Below, one piece after another: positions 10,876 through 22,494 of a stretch of 60,000 nt of DNA. The stretch is from Bolinopsis microptera (lineage: Eukaryota; Ctenophora; Tentaculata; Lobata; Bolinopsidae). The stretch's first letter is position 1. Every line of letters starts with the position of its first letter. The notes under the pieces are model-generated. The model ran no database searches, had not been told where the DNA came from, and saw nothing but the letters and a program-made list of their open reading frames with translations. Position numbers and translations under genes: made by a program. The DNA lies in assembly GCF_026151205.1 (NCBI RefSeq), contig NC_087079.1:17914945-17974944 (forward strand), written 5' to 3'.

Positions 10876-13008
10876 TTACTGTAACTTAAAATTGTTTGGA
10901 GTCCAAGTATCTTTTAAGTCAGCAGCCTGTGATTGTATTAATAGTGCTTTCGTTCTCAATTTTATCAAGTTAATGGAAGTTTCTAGACAATTGCTTGAAG
11001 TTAACATTTTTTTATGAACAGTGTTCCAAAGCTTGGCTGCATTAAACAGAAAGGTATTTGATTTATTTAGAAGAATAACCGTTAGACTCGTTGCACGGTT
11101 TGAAATGTTGATAGCCTCATAAAGGGAGTATGGGCAGTGGTACTTGATAATCTTAGAGAATTCTAAAATACAGTGATATTTGTACAAGTTTTGAGCCGTA
11201 AGAATTTTTAACCTATTAAAAATGGGTTTCGTATGCTCCTTTTCAAAATGTTTATGGCCTAGTATTTGCATGCCATATGGTCTAGTTCTTGCACATGTTG
11301 ATTGTTTATCTAGATATGAGTCGAGATCACCAAAAAGGATTCTTATACAGTGCTTCTGTGTGATAAAAAGACTATCATTTGACCGTTCTTTGAGGACAAC
11401 TCCCCAAACACTTATACCATAACTTAGATGTGATTCAAATAGAGCATTATATATTTTTAAATATAGTTCAGCAGGTATCGAGTGCCGAATTCTACAGATT
11501 GCACCAGTCATGGACCTCAGCTTTTTACGGATGTAGTGCATGTGGGCAGTCCAGTTTAGCTTACTATCTATAACAACACCTAAGAATTTGGTATCCTTGA
11601 CTTTAGTGATAACCTTACCATTGATGAATATTGATCTAGATTCATCTAGCAGGGTAGCAAATGGTCTAGTCCGTGCACAAGTGTCATCATATTCAGAGGC
11701 AGGTTTAAAATGGATGTAGCAGCATTTTGACATGTTGATATGAAGTAGATTACATTTCATATAAATCGAGACATGTTTAAGCACTAAGTTGGCTTTTTTG
11801 TATGTTGCTTCTTTAGACGGTCCTGATATGAAGATATTAGTGTCATCAGCATAAAGTACAAATTTCACTTCACTGTCTGAAAAACAGTTTACTATATCGT
11901 TCATATACAGTAGGAAGAGTAATGGCCCTAGAATTGATCCTTGAGGAACCCCGAATTCCACATCCATTGTTTCTGACGGTACATCGTTATACATCACATA
12001 CTGCTTTCTGTTAGTCAAGTAGCTTTTTAGTAAAGTTAGTGCTGTGCCCCTAATACCATAGGAATTTAGCTTGCTTAGAAGAATATTGTGATCAAGGGTG
12101 TCAAAGGCTTTGCTCAAGTCAATGAATATGCCTAGGATATGTTTATTGCTAGCCAGGGACTTAGTAACAGAGTCTATAGATTTGTGTAGAGCATGGGCGG
12201 TAGAATGGCCTTTTCTAAATCCAAACTGCGAGTCTGTTAGTACACCTTTAGATGTGAAGAAATTATAGAGCCGTTTGTAAATGACCTTCTCGAAAATTTT
12301 TCCAAATAAAGGTAATATTGATACAGGCCGATAATTTTCAATACATTCCTTATTGTCTTTCTTGTAAATAGGAATAACTTTACCAGTTTTAAAAATACTT
12401 GGGAATGTTCCACTTTGTATACATATGTTGTAAAGCCTAGCCAAGGTACCAGCGATGAGCTTTGCCGATTTTTTTACAACGATTATAGGTATGTCACTTG
12501 CCTTGCCATTTTGAAAATCTCTGATGACCTCGATAATCTCATCTTCATTAGTTTCTTCCAGGTATATGGAGTCAGATACTGAATTAGACATGAATTGAGC
12601 AAATGATTCTACTGGTTCCAGAGAAATACTATTGTTCGACAATACATTTCTATTGAGATTGCTTGCAAGAGATGTAAAGTATTCACAAAATTTGTTAGCA
12701 ATTATTCGTCTGCAAGTAATTCTCTGGCCATCTATGACAAAATCGTCCTTACATCTAGACATATTCTTACCACGGAGTTCATTGATAACTTCCCAGGTCT
12801 TTTTTGAGTTCATGCTGTACTTCTCGAATTCCTTGTAGCAGATGTGCTTGTTTTGATCCCCGTCAGGTAGTTTTAATGTACAAGTCTTTTTCCATTCGAA
12901 ATACAACCTAGCTTTCTTGTCTATGGAATTAATTAGCCCCTGGGTAATCCAAGGGTTAGTTATGCTGTTGCGTTTAGTGGTTCTAGGAGTAAGAAGTTTG
13001 CAAGACAA
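10876..13008 (-). pseudogene. LINE reverse transcriptase ORF
   Basis: About 710 codons without a stop. The reverse transcriptase core has NYRPVSILP at about residues 225-233, FGFRKGHST at 262-270, FIDLSKAFDTLDH at 295-307, GVPQGSILGPLLF at 353-365 and the catalytic YADD at 386-389. A thumb and C-terminal region follow to about 710. The frame opens at a TTG and has no natural start. Upstream, about 13018-13150, the protein continues in another frame (ending FMQLFYKKR then a stop), so one frameshift lies near 13010-13020. The motif CARTRP occurs twice, at 444-449 and 572-577. The group (CR1/Jockey-like) is judged from motif spelling. Confidence 0.88.
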
Positions 13009-13017
13009 ATCTATCTT

Positions 13018-13145
13018 TTCTTATAAAATAACTGCATGAAAGAGTCAAATGTGTCACAGCTGTGCTGGAACCTATCTATATCGTTTTCTATTTCAAGACA
13101 GAGCTTCTCTAGGTTAGCATTACTCAAGATTGCGGCATGCTTTTA
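13018..13145 (-). pseudogene. Frameshifted upstream part of the same LINE ORF
   Basis: A stretch of about 40 codons (containing LEKLCLEIENDIDRF) runs into a TAG just before the main frame begins. Removing one frame slip would make it continuous with the reverse transcriptase frame. It marks the 5' limit of the copy. Confidence 0.6.
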
Positions 13146-13440
13146 AAGAATCCTATTTCAAATCAAAGGCTCGATAGTCGATGGTGCTGTCGATGTGTCG
13201 AGTAAGCATCAAAATGTATTAGTTTACGTTAGATACAAATAATAACTAAGATGAGACAGAATATTTTATTCCAGTCAATAAAGTTGGCATATGATGCAAT
13301 AATATGACATGACATGATACGCATTGTTAACACAAAACAAAACCGCGCAAAATATGAAATGATCTACAACCAAACCACATACAGATCGACGGCAACACCT
13401 CAGATGCACGCCGAATTTTTCAAGTTCTGCACGCCTAATA

Positions 13441-14158
13441 TACAGGGTGGGCCAAAAGTCAGTACCCATACGTTGGCCTTAATAGCTCAGTCACTGAGTG
13501 CCCAATTGAAATAGTTCTTTCTGGTATGACTTTCTACCACCACTGGTTCGAGAAATTTGTCAAATCGAAAAATATTCGTGTTCATTTAAAAAAATTAAGG
13601 TTCATTTTCGCATTTATTTGATAGTTTGGATAGTCGGATCGAGCCAAATTTTATTGAGTTGTGTTTGGCCATTCGAATTACGTTTGTCCTGAAAAAATTA
13701 AAGTTGTAGCTTCTCAGATGACCGAGATAAAGTAAACAGGGTCTAATCACGTTAACCAACCCGTTAAACATTATGGGAATCGTTGAGGCTGCCCAATTAA
13801 GGTGTCGTGTCACGGTGTCACATAATCACCCAGTCAATTTTGTTTACGAGATACACAAAATGCTTGATAACTTCGTCATTTCAAATCCGTTTTACATCAT
13901 TTTTTCAGATCAGATGCAACATTTAATAATCTACCGTCTCTAAAAAAATTAGGCATCCAGCATGTTCAGAGAGAAAAATATAGGTGTTTTAATATTGAAT
14001 GGGCGTGGTCTAAAATATTCAAATTTTCAAATTTTGGCGACGGAATCCTCGAACAAGTAGATACAGTATGCCATCGGCAAAGCAACAACTCTCAAATATA
14101 AAACACAGCGGAAGTATAAGACCCAACGTATGGGTACTGACTTTTGGCCCACCCTGTA
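13441..14158. mobile_element. Mariner-like MITE, TA duplication
   Basis: Terminal inverted repeats start CAGGGTGGGCCAAAAGTCAG (13443 onward) with the inverted match ending at 14156. The element is 714 bp and is flanked by TA on both sides (13441-13442, 14157-14158). No transposase frame is present. TA duplications and CAGGG-type ends are typical of Tc1/mariner. Confidence 0.85.
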
Positions 14159-14376
14159 ATATAAACGATTATCACGTGCGTCAAACACCACTCTGGGATA
14201 CAATAAAGTAGAAAAATTACATTGCAGGGAAATTTGATCGTGCGTGGTGTAACCGCATCAAAATTTTTGTTAATTTCTTCAAACGCCATAAAAACATTCG
14301 ACCCAGCCAAAAAATGTTCAGTGATATATCTCTCACCGTTTTCGCGGAAATTCGTGTTAAATTTGATGAAATGGTG

Positions 14377-14756
14377 TCGAGCGTGCTAAATCACTCTACA
14401 GTCGATCTTCGAGATTTTTCTAAAACGGCCCCCAGCAGTTAAAACAAATTTGGATCGATGTATTTTTGGACGCTGATTTCGAATCACCCCTCATGACATA
14501 GTGTTAAAATGCTCCCCTGGCGAGATATTAGCGAAAAACTGTCTAGATCACGAGATATGACCGTATAAGGAAGTTGGTCTAATTTTTCGTTAGGGTTAGA
14601 GTTTCAGTGTATGCTTTTGTTAAAGATTGGGTTAGGGTTAGGGACTAGGGTTGGGATTAGATTAGAGGACTAGAATTTCGAATAGTCATTTAGGGCCAGC
14701 TAGAGAACGTGTTTAAAAAGTCACGTGACAGTCGAGTGTAGAATGATTAATCATCA
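14377..14756 (-). mobile_element. Telomere-motif MITE, copy 1
   Basis: Ends with AATCACTCTACAGTCGATC-type sequence on the left and its imperfect inverted match on the right. The interior carries several GTTAGGGTTAGGG-like motifs and the sequences TCACGTGAC and GATATGACCGTATAAGGAAG. The same sequence recurs at 15822, 21933/24094, 26145, 50045 and 56848. Confidence 0.75.
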
Positions 14757-14779
14757 CCCAAATGGTGTTGCAACAGATA

Positions 14780-15780
14780 TACAGGGTGGGCCAAAATAGC
14801 TTAATAGCAAATTAAATTATTTTAATATTGTTGCCAAATGGTACATTAGCAAAAGATTTCAGGCAGGGGACATGCCGATCTGGCAGGGATATATCAAACT
14901 TCTTAAACTTTCACTTACTGGTGACAAAATAGGCCACAAAAGTTCTATTGTGTCGATCTTGGCCGATTAGGGCAAATTGTCCACCCCATTTATATTGCTG
15001 TCTTTGTTATTTATTATCAATGGTTATTGTTACTATCCTACAGTACTACTAACTGTTTTTTTGTAGTACATGCCCTGCTTCCTTCCATTCCTAAACTACC
15101 TTACAAGCTCTTCCTCTTTTACACCCTTTTCAATCACTTCATTTCACTCATTCACTTCATATCTTATTACCACAGTATCTGCCAAAACCAACATGGCCCA
15201 TGTGGAAGGGGGCCTTGACGTTGTTGACCACTTGGCCCTGCATCCCAAGCTGATGGTCGGCCTCCACTCTCTAAAAACATACCTTCAGTGAAGGCAGATG
15301 GTCAGCAAATAGCGATGCTAGGGCTTGGTGTGAACAAATCTTGACCTACTTTCACACCTCAGGGACGACTCTCGCAAATGCGAGAGTAATGACCCCGGGG
15401 AGGGCCCCATTGGTTTTAGTAGGTTGCATTTTATAAATAAAAAATAAAAATAAAAAAATTTTAAAAAAATTTAAAAAATAAAAAAAAATAAAAAAATAAA
15501 AAAAATAGCTTAATAGCTCAGTGACTGAGTGCCCAATTGAAATAATTCTTTTTGGTATGACTTACTACCACTGCACCACTGGTTCACAAAAAAGGCTCAA
15601 CTTGAAGGAGAAGTCGTACAGACAATAAAGGGATGTAGTCTTTATGTCATGAGCAAACAGTCCCAGTTTCTGTGGGACCACCGAATTGATAAGAGCACAG
15701 AAAAGAGGGAATTGAGATACAGTATAACCTTTCGCTACGTAAGCAGGCTTACATAATGCATCGATTTCATTGGACGAGAG
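14780..15780 (+). mobile_element. Second mariner-like MITE copy, interrupted
   Basis: The left end (CAGGGTGGGCCAAAATAGC from 14782, after TA) and a later part (from 15502, matching 13480 onward) belong to one copy. They are separated by a 0.7-kb retroposed insert. The right terminal repeat was not found; it seems replaced by another repeat near 15775. Confidence 0.65.
14809..15501 (+). mobile_element. Retroposed insert with A-rich tail and 16-bp duplication
   Basis: Flanked by AAAATAGCTTAATAGC on both sides (14793-14808, 15502-15517). It ends in an AAAAATAAAA-type tail about 70 bp long. The body has no reverse transcriptase. The C-rich segment about 15190-15420, followed by a TATAAATAAA-type junction to the tail, looks like the 3' untranslated part of a LINE or a LINE-dependent SINE. 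Confidence 0.8.
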
Positions 15781-15821
15781 CAACTGTTGGCGACGATTGA
15801 CTACAAATGGCAGCGTTTGAC

Positions 15822-15960
15822 TCTATGTCATGGGGGTGATTCGGAATCAGCGCCCGAAAATACATCGATTAAAGTTGGTTACAATCGTCGGGGCCATTTT
15901 AAAACAATCTCGAAGATCGCGACAGTAGAGTGATTTATAAGCACGCTCGGTTTTATGAAG
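15822..15960 (+). mobile_element. Telomere-motif MITE, partial copy 2
   Basis: Only the half with GGTGATTCGGAATCAGCG and the CTCGAAGATCG...GTAGAGTGATTT end is present. It is preceded at 15775-15820 by a piece of the foldback MITE also seen at 21605-21680. Confidence 0.65.
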
Positions 15961-16365
15961 CAGAGCAACGATCGATCAATGCGAAGCAAAAATGCTAGTT
16001 TGCGCGGCGCATCGAAGCGGCGAAGTCCTCCAAACCCAAAAGGCCTTTTTACAAGAATTTTCTTAAAATTTGGGCAAGTGACATGATTTAGTAAAAGCGA
16101 AGAATCATAGTCATAGTTAAACTTAAACATTCGATAATAAACTCTCAACTCATTAAAATAAAATTAGACATGCTATGTAAAATACGCTTTTTACTACATA
16201 CTACTCAAAAATTCATTTCATGTTCAATCATGATCATAAATTTCTATTTGCGCGGTGCTAGTCATTTATTATAATTCTGGCGCTGAGCCTAAACTAATGA
16301 ATTCAAAGATAAAATAAAAATTCCAAAGCAGAAGTAAAAGTTATTTTAAACATATTTCTTTCTAG

Positions 16366-16990
16366 TTCTCCAGAACTTCAAGAAGTTCTGGTGCCAGAGT
16401 AAGATCCCCCTACAGAAGAAGCTGAAGGTCTATGAGGCCCAAGTAGTATCTATCCTCATGTATAACTCTAGTTGCTGGGGTATGCCTAAATCGTACTGGG
16501 ACAAACTAGATGCATGTCACCGTAACCACCTCAGAAAGATCATGAATGTCAGCTGGCCACGCAGTATGATGTCCAAAGATACCCTATACAAACATAGTAA
16601 CTCTACCCCTATGTCTGAGCGTGCTGAGTTATCTAGGTGGAAGATGCTAGGACACATACTGAGGAGCGATGAAAGATCACCAGCTCAAGCTGCGCTGTGC
16701 TTTGCTGTCGAGATGTGTAGTGAAGTTGGTAGACTCGGGGCTCACAGACGTAACCTCCTACACCACCTAAAGGTTGACCTCTGGAAGCGTTTCATCTTGC
16801 TGGAGTCGTATGATGATATTCTTCATTTAAGAGAACTTGCTAGTAACCGTGGCTATTGGAGTAAATTGTTCGACTTTATACTTGAGTACAAGTCAATTTG
16901 ACTTTTGGGACATATAATCTTACAAAGGATCACGTTTAGGTTCTAAATTATTTTAAAATTGTTGACATTTGTAAGATTGACATGTTTGAT
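16366..16990 (+). pseudogene. RTE-like LINE C-terminal fragment
   Basis: Coding similarity runs from about 16366 (KLKVYEAQVVSILMYN) to the stop near 16901. It includes the conserved RWKMLGHILRSDERSPAQ block, which aligns with RWKMFGHSLRSMENTPAQ in the LINE at 34390-35130. This is a related but distinct subfamily. The reverse transcriptase core is missing, so the copy is 5'-truncated. The AT-rich tail to about 16990 is the likely 3' UTR. Confidence 0.82.
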
Positions 16991-17736
16991 AATAAACATC
17001 TTTCATTAACTGACTTGTATTCTAAATGTTTAAATTTCATAAATCGATAGTCCATAATTGATATTACATTGTTTCACGTTGTAGCCTTGCCGCGCACGAG
17101 TCGCGGCTTCGTTTCACCTAACCATGTGCTTTCGCGCCACTGCGGGCGCGCTTGTTTCACAAGTCAAGAGGCGCCGTGAGGCGGGCGCGCTACTGCAAGC
17201 GCAAGGGCTCTGGATAGAGCAACGGCTTTGTCATTGTTGACTTTTGGCCTTTCGCCACAAAACCATTTCGCGCAATAACAAGGGGGTAACGATGTGATAC
17301 AAATAATTTTAATTCCACGTTGGCATAAGAAAATTTTAGTTGCGCACGTTCTTTGTAGTAGGAAGTGCACTATGAGGCGCAAAATTCAAATGCTGCGCTT
17401 TTATGCTTTTTCGACGAGATATTTCGCAGTATTTTGTTAAATGTAGTTTTATCGCTTGGAAAAATACATATTGTAAGCAATCAGCCTGAAATTTAAAAAT
17501 CTGTTAGTTTATTAGCTTATAAGGATGGCTGCAAAGAATTATTGTTTTAGCTTCATGAGAAATTACTAAAAAATTGAAAAGTTCTTAATATTTGTTATTT
17601 TACGTAGTTTTTTGGCCATAACTCGGCAGTTTGTTAAATTTTTTAAAAGATTTTTTGGGGCCATTTAGAATGTTCCCTAAAGAATGTGCTTAGAAATTTT
17701 CATCAAGATGTAAATCAAGGAAATGAAGCACGAGCA
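16991..17736. other. No gene seen
   Basis: Contains a GC-rich patch (about 17085-17220) with GCGCG words resembling those in nearby MITEs. No clear ends were found. Confidence 0.4.
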
Positions 17737-19088
17737 TTAAGGGGGCATACACCAAAACAGTGGTTTGTGCCGTCCAGACCAAATGACCTCATAGGCAGTT
17801 CAGTGACCTTCTAGCGCACCGTTTCCACACCAAAAAAAATTATTTTGAGAATACCCATTTTTGTAATCGAACATTTCCTGGTTGAGAGTGCAATTTTCGG
17901 ACAAAATTATTTTGTGGTTGAGACGCTATAAGTTAATCATTTCTTGCGGTATCGGGTTGAAATTTTGCTCGCCGTCTATTCACATCTATTTCAAGGTGTG
18001 TGTAAAATCTTGATATCATATCTAAAAAGGCTGGTGTGTTATGAATTTTTAAAGTCAAAAAGCTAAAATTGTCCTTTTCAGGCTTATTTTAACAAAAAGA
18101 CAGTCAGGGAAGATCGGATTGATTTATTGCTTGACATCAAATTGTTCTCTGAATTCTGGCGCAGTTTTTGATGCCCTCAAAAATGGTTTTACTCATTCAG
18201 CTTCAGATCTATTGGACCTCAAAGCCAAACAACAAATTTAGGCACATTTTTCGTTTTTAATATTTACTGATTTTTCTAAAATATCGATAGGAATGTGCTA
18301 GTGACTTTTTGAAGGGTGCAAAACAACCGCAACTAGCACATTTATATATGAGTTATGAACAACAAAACACTCTAAAATGCTTCCCTTTGAAGTTATGGGA
18401 GAAAATGTGATTTTTTTTCTGCAAAGCCAAAAAATCACATTTTCTCCCATAACTTCAAAGGGAAGCATTTTAGAGTGTTTTGTTGTTCATAACTCATATG
18501 TTAGTTGCGGTTGTTTTGCACCCTTCAAAAAGTCACTAGCACATTCCTATCAAAATTTTAGAAAAATCAGTAAATATTAAAAACGAAAAATGTGCCTAAA
18601 TTTGTTGTTTGGCTTTGAGGTCCAATAGATCTGAAGCTGAATGAGTAAAACCATTTTTGAGGGCATCAAAAACTGCGCCAGAATTCAGAGAACAATTTGA
18701 TGTCAAGCAATAAATCAATCCGATCTTCCCTGACTGTCTGTTTGTTAAAATAAGCCTGAAAAGGACAATTTTAGCTTTTTGACTTTAAAAATTCATAACA
18801 CACCAGCCTTTTTAGATATGATATCAAGATTTTACACACACCTTGAAATAGATGTGAATAGACGGCGAGCAAAATTTCAACCCGATACCGCAAGAAATGA
18901 TTAACTTATAGCGTCTCAACCACAAAATAATTTTGTCCGAAAATTGCACTCTCAACCAGGAAATGCTCGATTACAAAAATGGGTATTCTCAAAATAATTT
19001 TTTTTGGTGTGGAAACGGTGCGCTAGAAGGTCACTGAACTGCCTATGAGGTCATTTGGTCTGGACAGATTTGGTGTATGCCCCCTTAA
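17737..19088. mobile_element. 1.34-kb palindromic (foldback) element with TTAA duplication
   Basis: The ends begin GGGGGCATACACCAAA. The arms (about 17741-18410 and 18425-19084) are near-perfect inverted repeats. They meet at a loop of only about 20 bases around 18418, within AAAATGTGATTTTTTTTCTG. TTAA flanks both ends (17737-17740, 19085-19088). TTAA duplication is typical of piggyBac and Kolobok transposons. There is no transposase, so the element is non-autonomous. Confidence 0.88.
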
Positions 19089-19090
19089 GA

Positions 19091-19745
19091 AGTATCAAAA
19101 ATCAACGAATTTCGTCAAATTACGCGACTTTTACACTTACTAAAGTTTCAAAAGCCGCGCATCATCAAATATGGCACATAGGCGAAATTAACTGATTATT
19201 CTGAAAAGGTATGACAAATTTGGTATTGTGAGAAAGCTCACACTCTCTAGTGTCTAGAAAACAATGGTACAAAAATTTTCAAAATCTAAGCAAGTTTATT
19301 TTTATCGTGCACTTCTTATTTGTAGCGCCACTGTGTCGCGCCGTGCTTAACGGGTGATACTCGTAAAATATTTGTTCTATATATAATATTAGGACCGTCG
19401 ACCCAGAAAACCTTACCGCCTGCTGGGCTCGCTAGAGGTGATAGATTTTCAACAGCACGTTTGTCGTCGCGCGTCACGTCAAGTTTACCTTTCGCACGCT
19501 GCATTGAGCTTAGTAGTAGGCGGTGCACGATAAAATAAACTTGCTCGGATTTTCAAAATTTTTGTACCATCGTTTTCTAGAGACTGTGAGAATTTTCACA
19601 GTACCAAATTTATCATACCTTTTTGGAATGACCAGTGAGTTTCGCCTTAGTGCCATATTTGATGGTGCGCGGCTTTTGGAGCAAAACTAGGTGTAAAAGT
19701 CGCGTAATTTGACGAAATTCGTTGATTTTTGTCGTATTATTTTGT
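19091..19745. repeat. Second inverted-repeat element adjoining the TTAA palindrome
   Basis: The arms at about 19091-19330 and 19500-19742 are inverted copies (for example GTACAAAAATTTTCAAAATC against its complement, and CAAATTACGCGACTTTTACA against its complement). They surround a 170-bp centre. The centre segment 19395-19505 is repeated directly at 20667-20778. No target duplication was identified. Confidence 0.7.
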
Positions 19746-20094
19746 CATATCTTCGATTCCTGAACATGAATCATGCTGAAAATTTGTCAGAATCTTCCAA
19801 TCATACTTAACTACCGAACGTAACCTAATTTAGTTGGGAGAGATTGGCCTTGATTAAGAGGTCTAAAAATGACAAAATAGGTATAAATTCGTTGATAACT
19901 CAAATTCTGAGCATTGAAATTGCTCAAACTAAATTAGGTTCAGTAGAACATAAGTGTTTACGTAAGCTGACCAAATTTCAACAAAATTGTTATATGGGAA
20001 GTATTATAACTTTTCAATTGTTTCCAAAATAATGTGCTGGCCGAAATAAAAGCTAAAAAACCATTCAATGGTCAGCGCGCGCGTCTTATTGTCG

Positions 20095-21003
20095 ATGGCG
20101 CACTGCCTACTAGTAGTCATGACAACGACATTACTTTGCAAAGTTTAAAAGCTGTGATCTTTTTTAGCCCAAAATCAAACTTTTCGGTTTAATTCAGAAT
20201 CTAAGTTGCCCAAATTTGGCTCCTGGGGAGCTAACTTTAAATTTATGAGACGGAAATTTTGTTGAAAACCGGAAGGTTCTATCTATTTTACGTTTGGAGA
20301 TATACCCCAGCCGGTAGGGTTTCCTGGGCCGAACCTACGCGCGTTTAAAAGAATTTGCGCTTTCATTTTAAAACGTTCACTTTGACAAACCATAACTCTC
20401 CACCAATCAAGTCAAATTTCCATTTTAAAATATCAAAAGAAAGTAGAGAATTTCGCCAACAAGAAAGGGGCTTTCTGAATGGGTAGGTAAAAACGCGATC
20501 TTCGCCCTCAAAATCGACTTTTAAAACTTCATACATATTCCGCCGAAATTATAAGTCTTATATCGCAAAACATCCCCTACCTCCCTGCAACTCCCCCTTC
20601 CATTTCTCCCCCCCTTCCTTCTGCTTTCTTTTGCAGCTGAACTATGAACTCTCATGCAGCTCTCTTGCCTAGCCAGAAAACCTTACCGCCTGCTGGGCTC
20701 GCTAGAGGTGATAGATTTTCAACAGCACGTTTGTCGTCGCGCGTCACGTCAAGTTTACCTTTCGCACGCTGCATTGAGCCTAGTAGTCATGACAACGACA
20801 TAACTTTGCAAAGTTTAAAAGCTGTGATCTTTTTTTTAGCCCAAAATCAAACTTTTCGGTTTAATTCAGAATCTAAGTTGTCCCAAATTTGGTTCCTGGG
20901 GAGCTAACTTTAAATTTACGAGACGGAAATTTTGTTGAAAACCGGAAGGTTCTATTTATTTTACTTTAGGAGATATACCCCAGCCGGTAGGGTTTCCTGG
21001 GCT
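20095..21003 (+). repeat. Direct duplication of about 230 bp
   Basis: 20100-20335 and 20780-21003 are near-identical direct copies (AGTAGTCATGACAACGACAT to CCAGCCGGTAGGGTTTCCTG). The second copy is preceded by the 110-bp segment shared with 19395-19505. The intervening 20336-20666 shows nothing recognisable. These are probably two copies of one MITE-like repeat. Confidence 0.75.
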
Positions 21004-21432
21004 GGCCTTGCGGGTCCAAGTTCAAATCTAAACTGTCTATATTGACAAAGTTCTTTCTCGCCCCTCTGACTTACAAATAATAACCTGCTAGATGTGGTTA
21101 ACACACGTTAATGACAATTATTATTAAAATCGATTTAATTTGTGTTTTAATACAATTAAAATGTACATGTTACAGCTGTCACAGTATGTCACAGCTAGCT
21201 GTCTACACGGAACTGCATACTGCTCAGTACTCCATGCTCGAGCGGCGCGGTGCCGATGTTTGCGGAGCCGCGCGCTCAATCACGAGTATGTTGTGTGTGG
21301 GTTTGAAACTTTTTTGTTATTTACCTGGAACGCCAATCCCTGTGCTGTGTGCGCGGCGCTCTTTTCAAGCTTCCTGAACACGAGAAAAGCAAGCAATAAC
21401 TTCGTTATTTATAACATTTTGTTGACCATTGT

Positions 21433-21709
21433 TAATGGTCCACAGGGGGAGCTGGAACCAGGTTTTCGATCAAACGCTGCTATGTGTAGTCAAACGTCGC
21501 CAAAAGTTGCTCTCGTCCAATGAAATCGTTGCATTATGTAAGCCAAGCTCCGCATATGAATATATGTAATTCAATTATAATTATGCATACTAACTTGCAA
21601 AATGCAGCGTTTTCATTGGACGAGAGCAACTGTTGGCGACGTTTGACTACAAATGGCAGCATTTGATCGAAAACCTGGTTTCAGACCCCCCTGTGGGTCT
21701 GGTCCGGCG
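21433..21709. mobile_element. Short foldback MITE
   Basis: Inverted arms: CACAGGGGGAGCTGGAACCA followed by GGTTTTCGATCAAA on the left, and the inverted match ending at about 21703. Both arms contain TTGCTCTCGTCCAATGAAA. GGTC flanks both sides, a possible 4-bp duplication. The centre is AT-rich. Confidence 0.65.
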
Positions 21710-21932
21710 CGCGCTACTTCGTAGCACTTGCCATCGGGTCAATTCGAGAAGAAAGCGGCGCGCGGCGCGAGCTACTTCGAAGAAATTTTGACGAGTAACA
21801 TCCGTCAACTCTGCAGTTAGAGCAAACTCAATTGACACTGCATGTTATAACCCCTTTCGATCTCGTGCGGCTTCGCTCAATTGTGAATTGACGATGTCAA
21901 TTCTTCGCAGCTCGGCGACGCGAGGCCCGGAT

Positions 21933-22423
21933 GAGAATTAATCACTTTACACTCGACTGTCACGTGACTTTTTAAGCACGTTCTCTTGATCTTGGTGGCC
22001 CTGAATGACTATTCGAAATCCTTACTGGGCCGCGCTCAGCCTGTCATTCCGCCGAATCTCTATATTAGGAACATAAATATAATAGCCTGAGGTCCCCAGG
22101 CCCTTAATTCACAATGTTAAATATCCTTCGCATCTCGCCGATCTGCATACGTGGTTATGCGAGAAAATGCGCGGCGCGACCCAGTAGTGCATCGCGCTAC
22201 AACTCAGGCCCAGGTAATGAAATTTTAGCCCTGGCCCTAGCTCTGATCTGCACTGATTTTAACCCTAACCCTGACCCAATTTTTAACAAAAGCATGCGCA
22301 TATGCCAAAACCCCAACTGCTAACCCTAACAAGAAATTAAACTAACTTCCGTACGTATATATGGTCATATCACGTGATCGAGACAGTTTTTCGCCAATAT
22401 CTCGCTAGGGGAGCATTTTAACC
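21933..22423 (+). mobile_element. Telomere-motif MITE, copy 3 (left part)
   Basis: Starts AATCACTTTACACTCGACTG and contains TCACGTGAC, several ACCCTAACCC motifs and ATATCTCGCTAGGGGAGCAT. It carries an 80-bp micro-insert at 22021-22100 and extra GC-rich material at about 22130-22215. It breaks in a (TA)n tract, and the remaining part follows the Penelope-like element at 24105. Confidence 0.75.
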
Positions 22424-22452
22424 CTATATATATATATATATATAACCCTTTA

Positions 22453-22491
<39 letters not shown>
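22424..22491. repeat. (TA)n microsatellite, two blocks
   Basis: TA runs at about 22424-22443 and 22457-22491, separated by AACCCTTTAACCC. A matching TA run lies at 24086-24104 on the other side of the Penelope-like element. Confidence 0.95.

Positions 22492-22494
<3 letters not shown>

Larger units (their letters stand above)
10800..13150 (-). mobile_element. 5'-truncated non-LTR retrotransposon (Jockey/CR1 group)
   Basis: Carries reverse transcriptase and C-terminal regions but no endonuclease domain. Similarity stops near 13150, so the copy is 5'-truncated. The exact ends are estimated because no target duplication was identified. Confidence 0.75.

Noticed and set aside
14560-14650. Chromosome end or fusion site suggested by TTAGGG motifs
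   Set aside because: The motifs are short, spaced and found at the same place in several copies of a MITE family.
21111-21523. Overlapping plus-strand frames of 88 and 127 codons
   Set aside because: No recognised domain; they overlap MITE sequence at 21433 onward and have no splice or start support.
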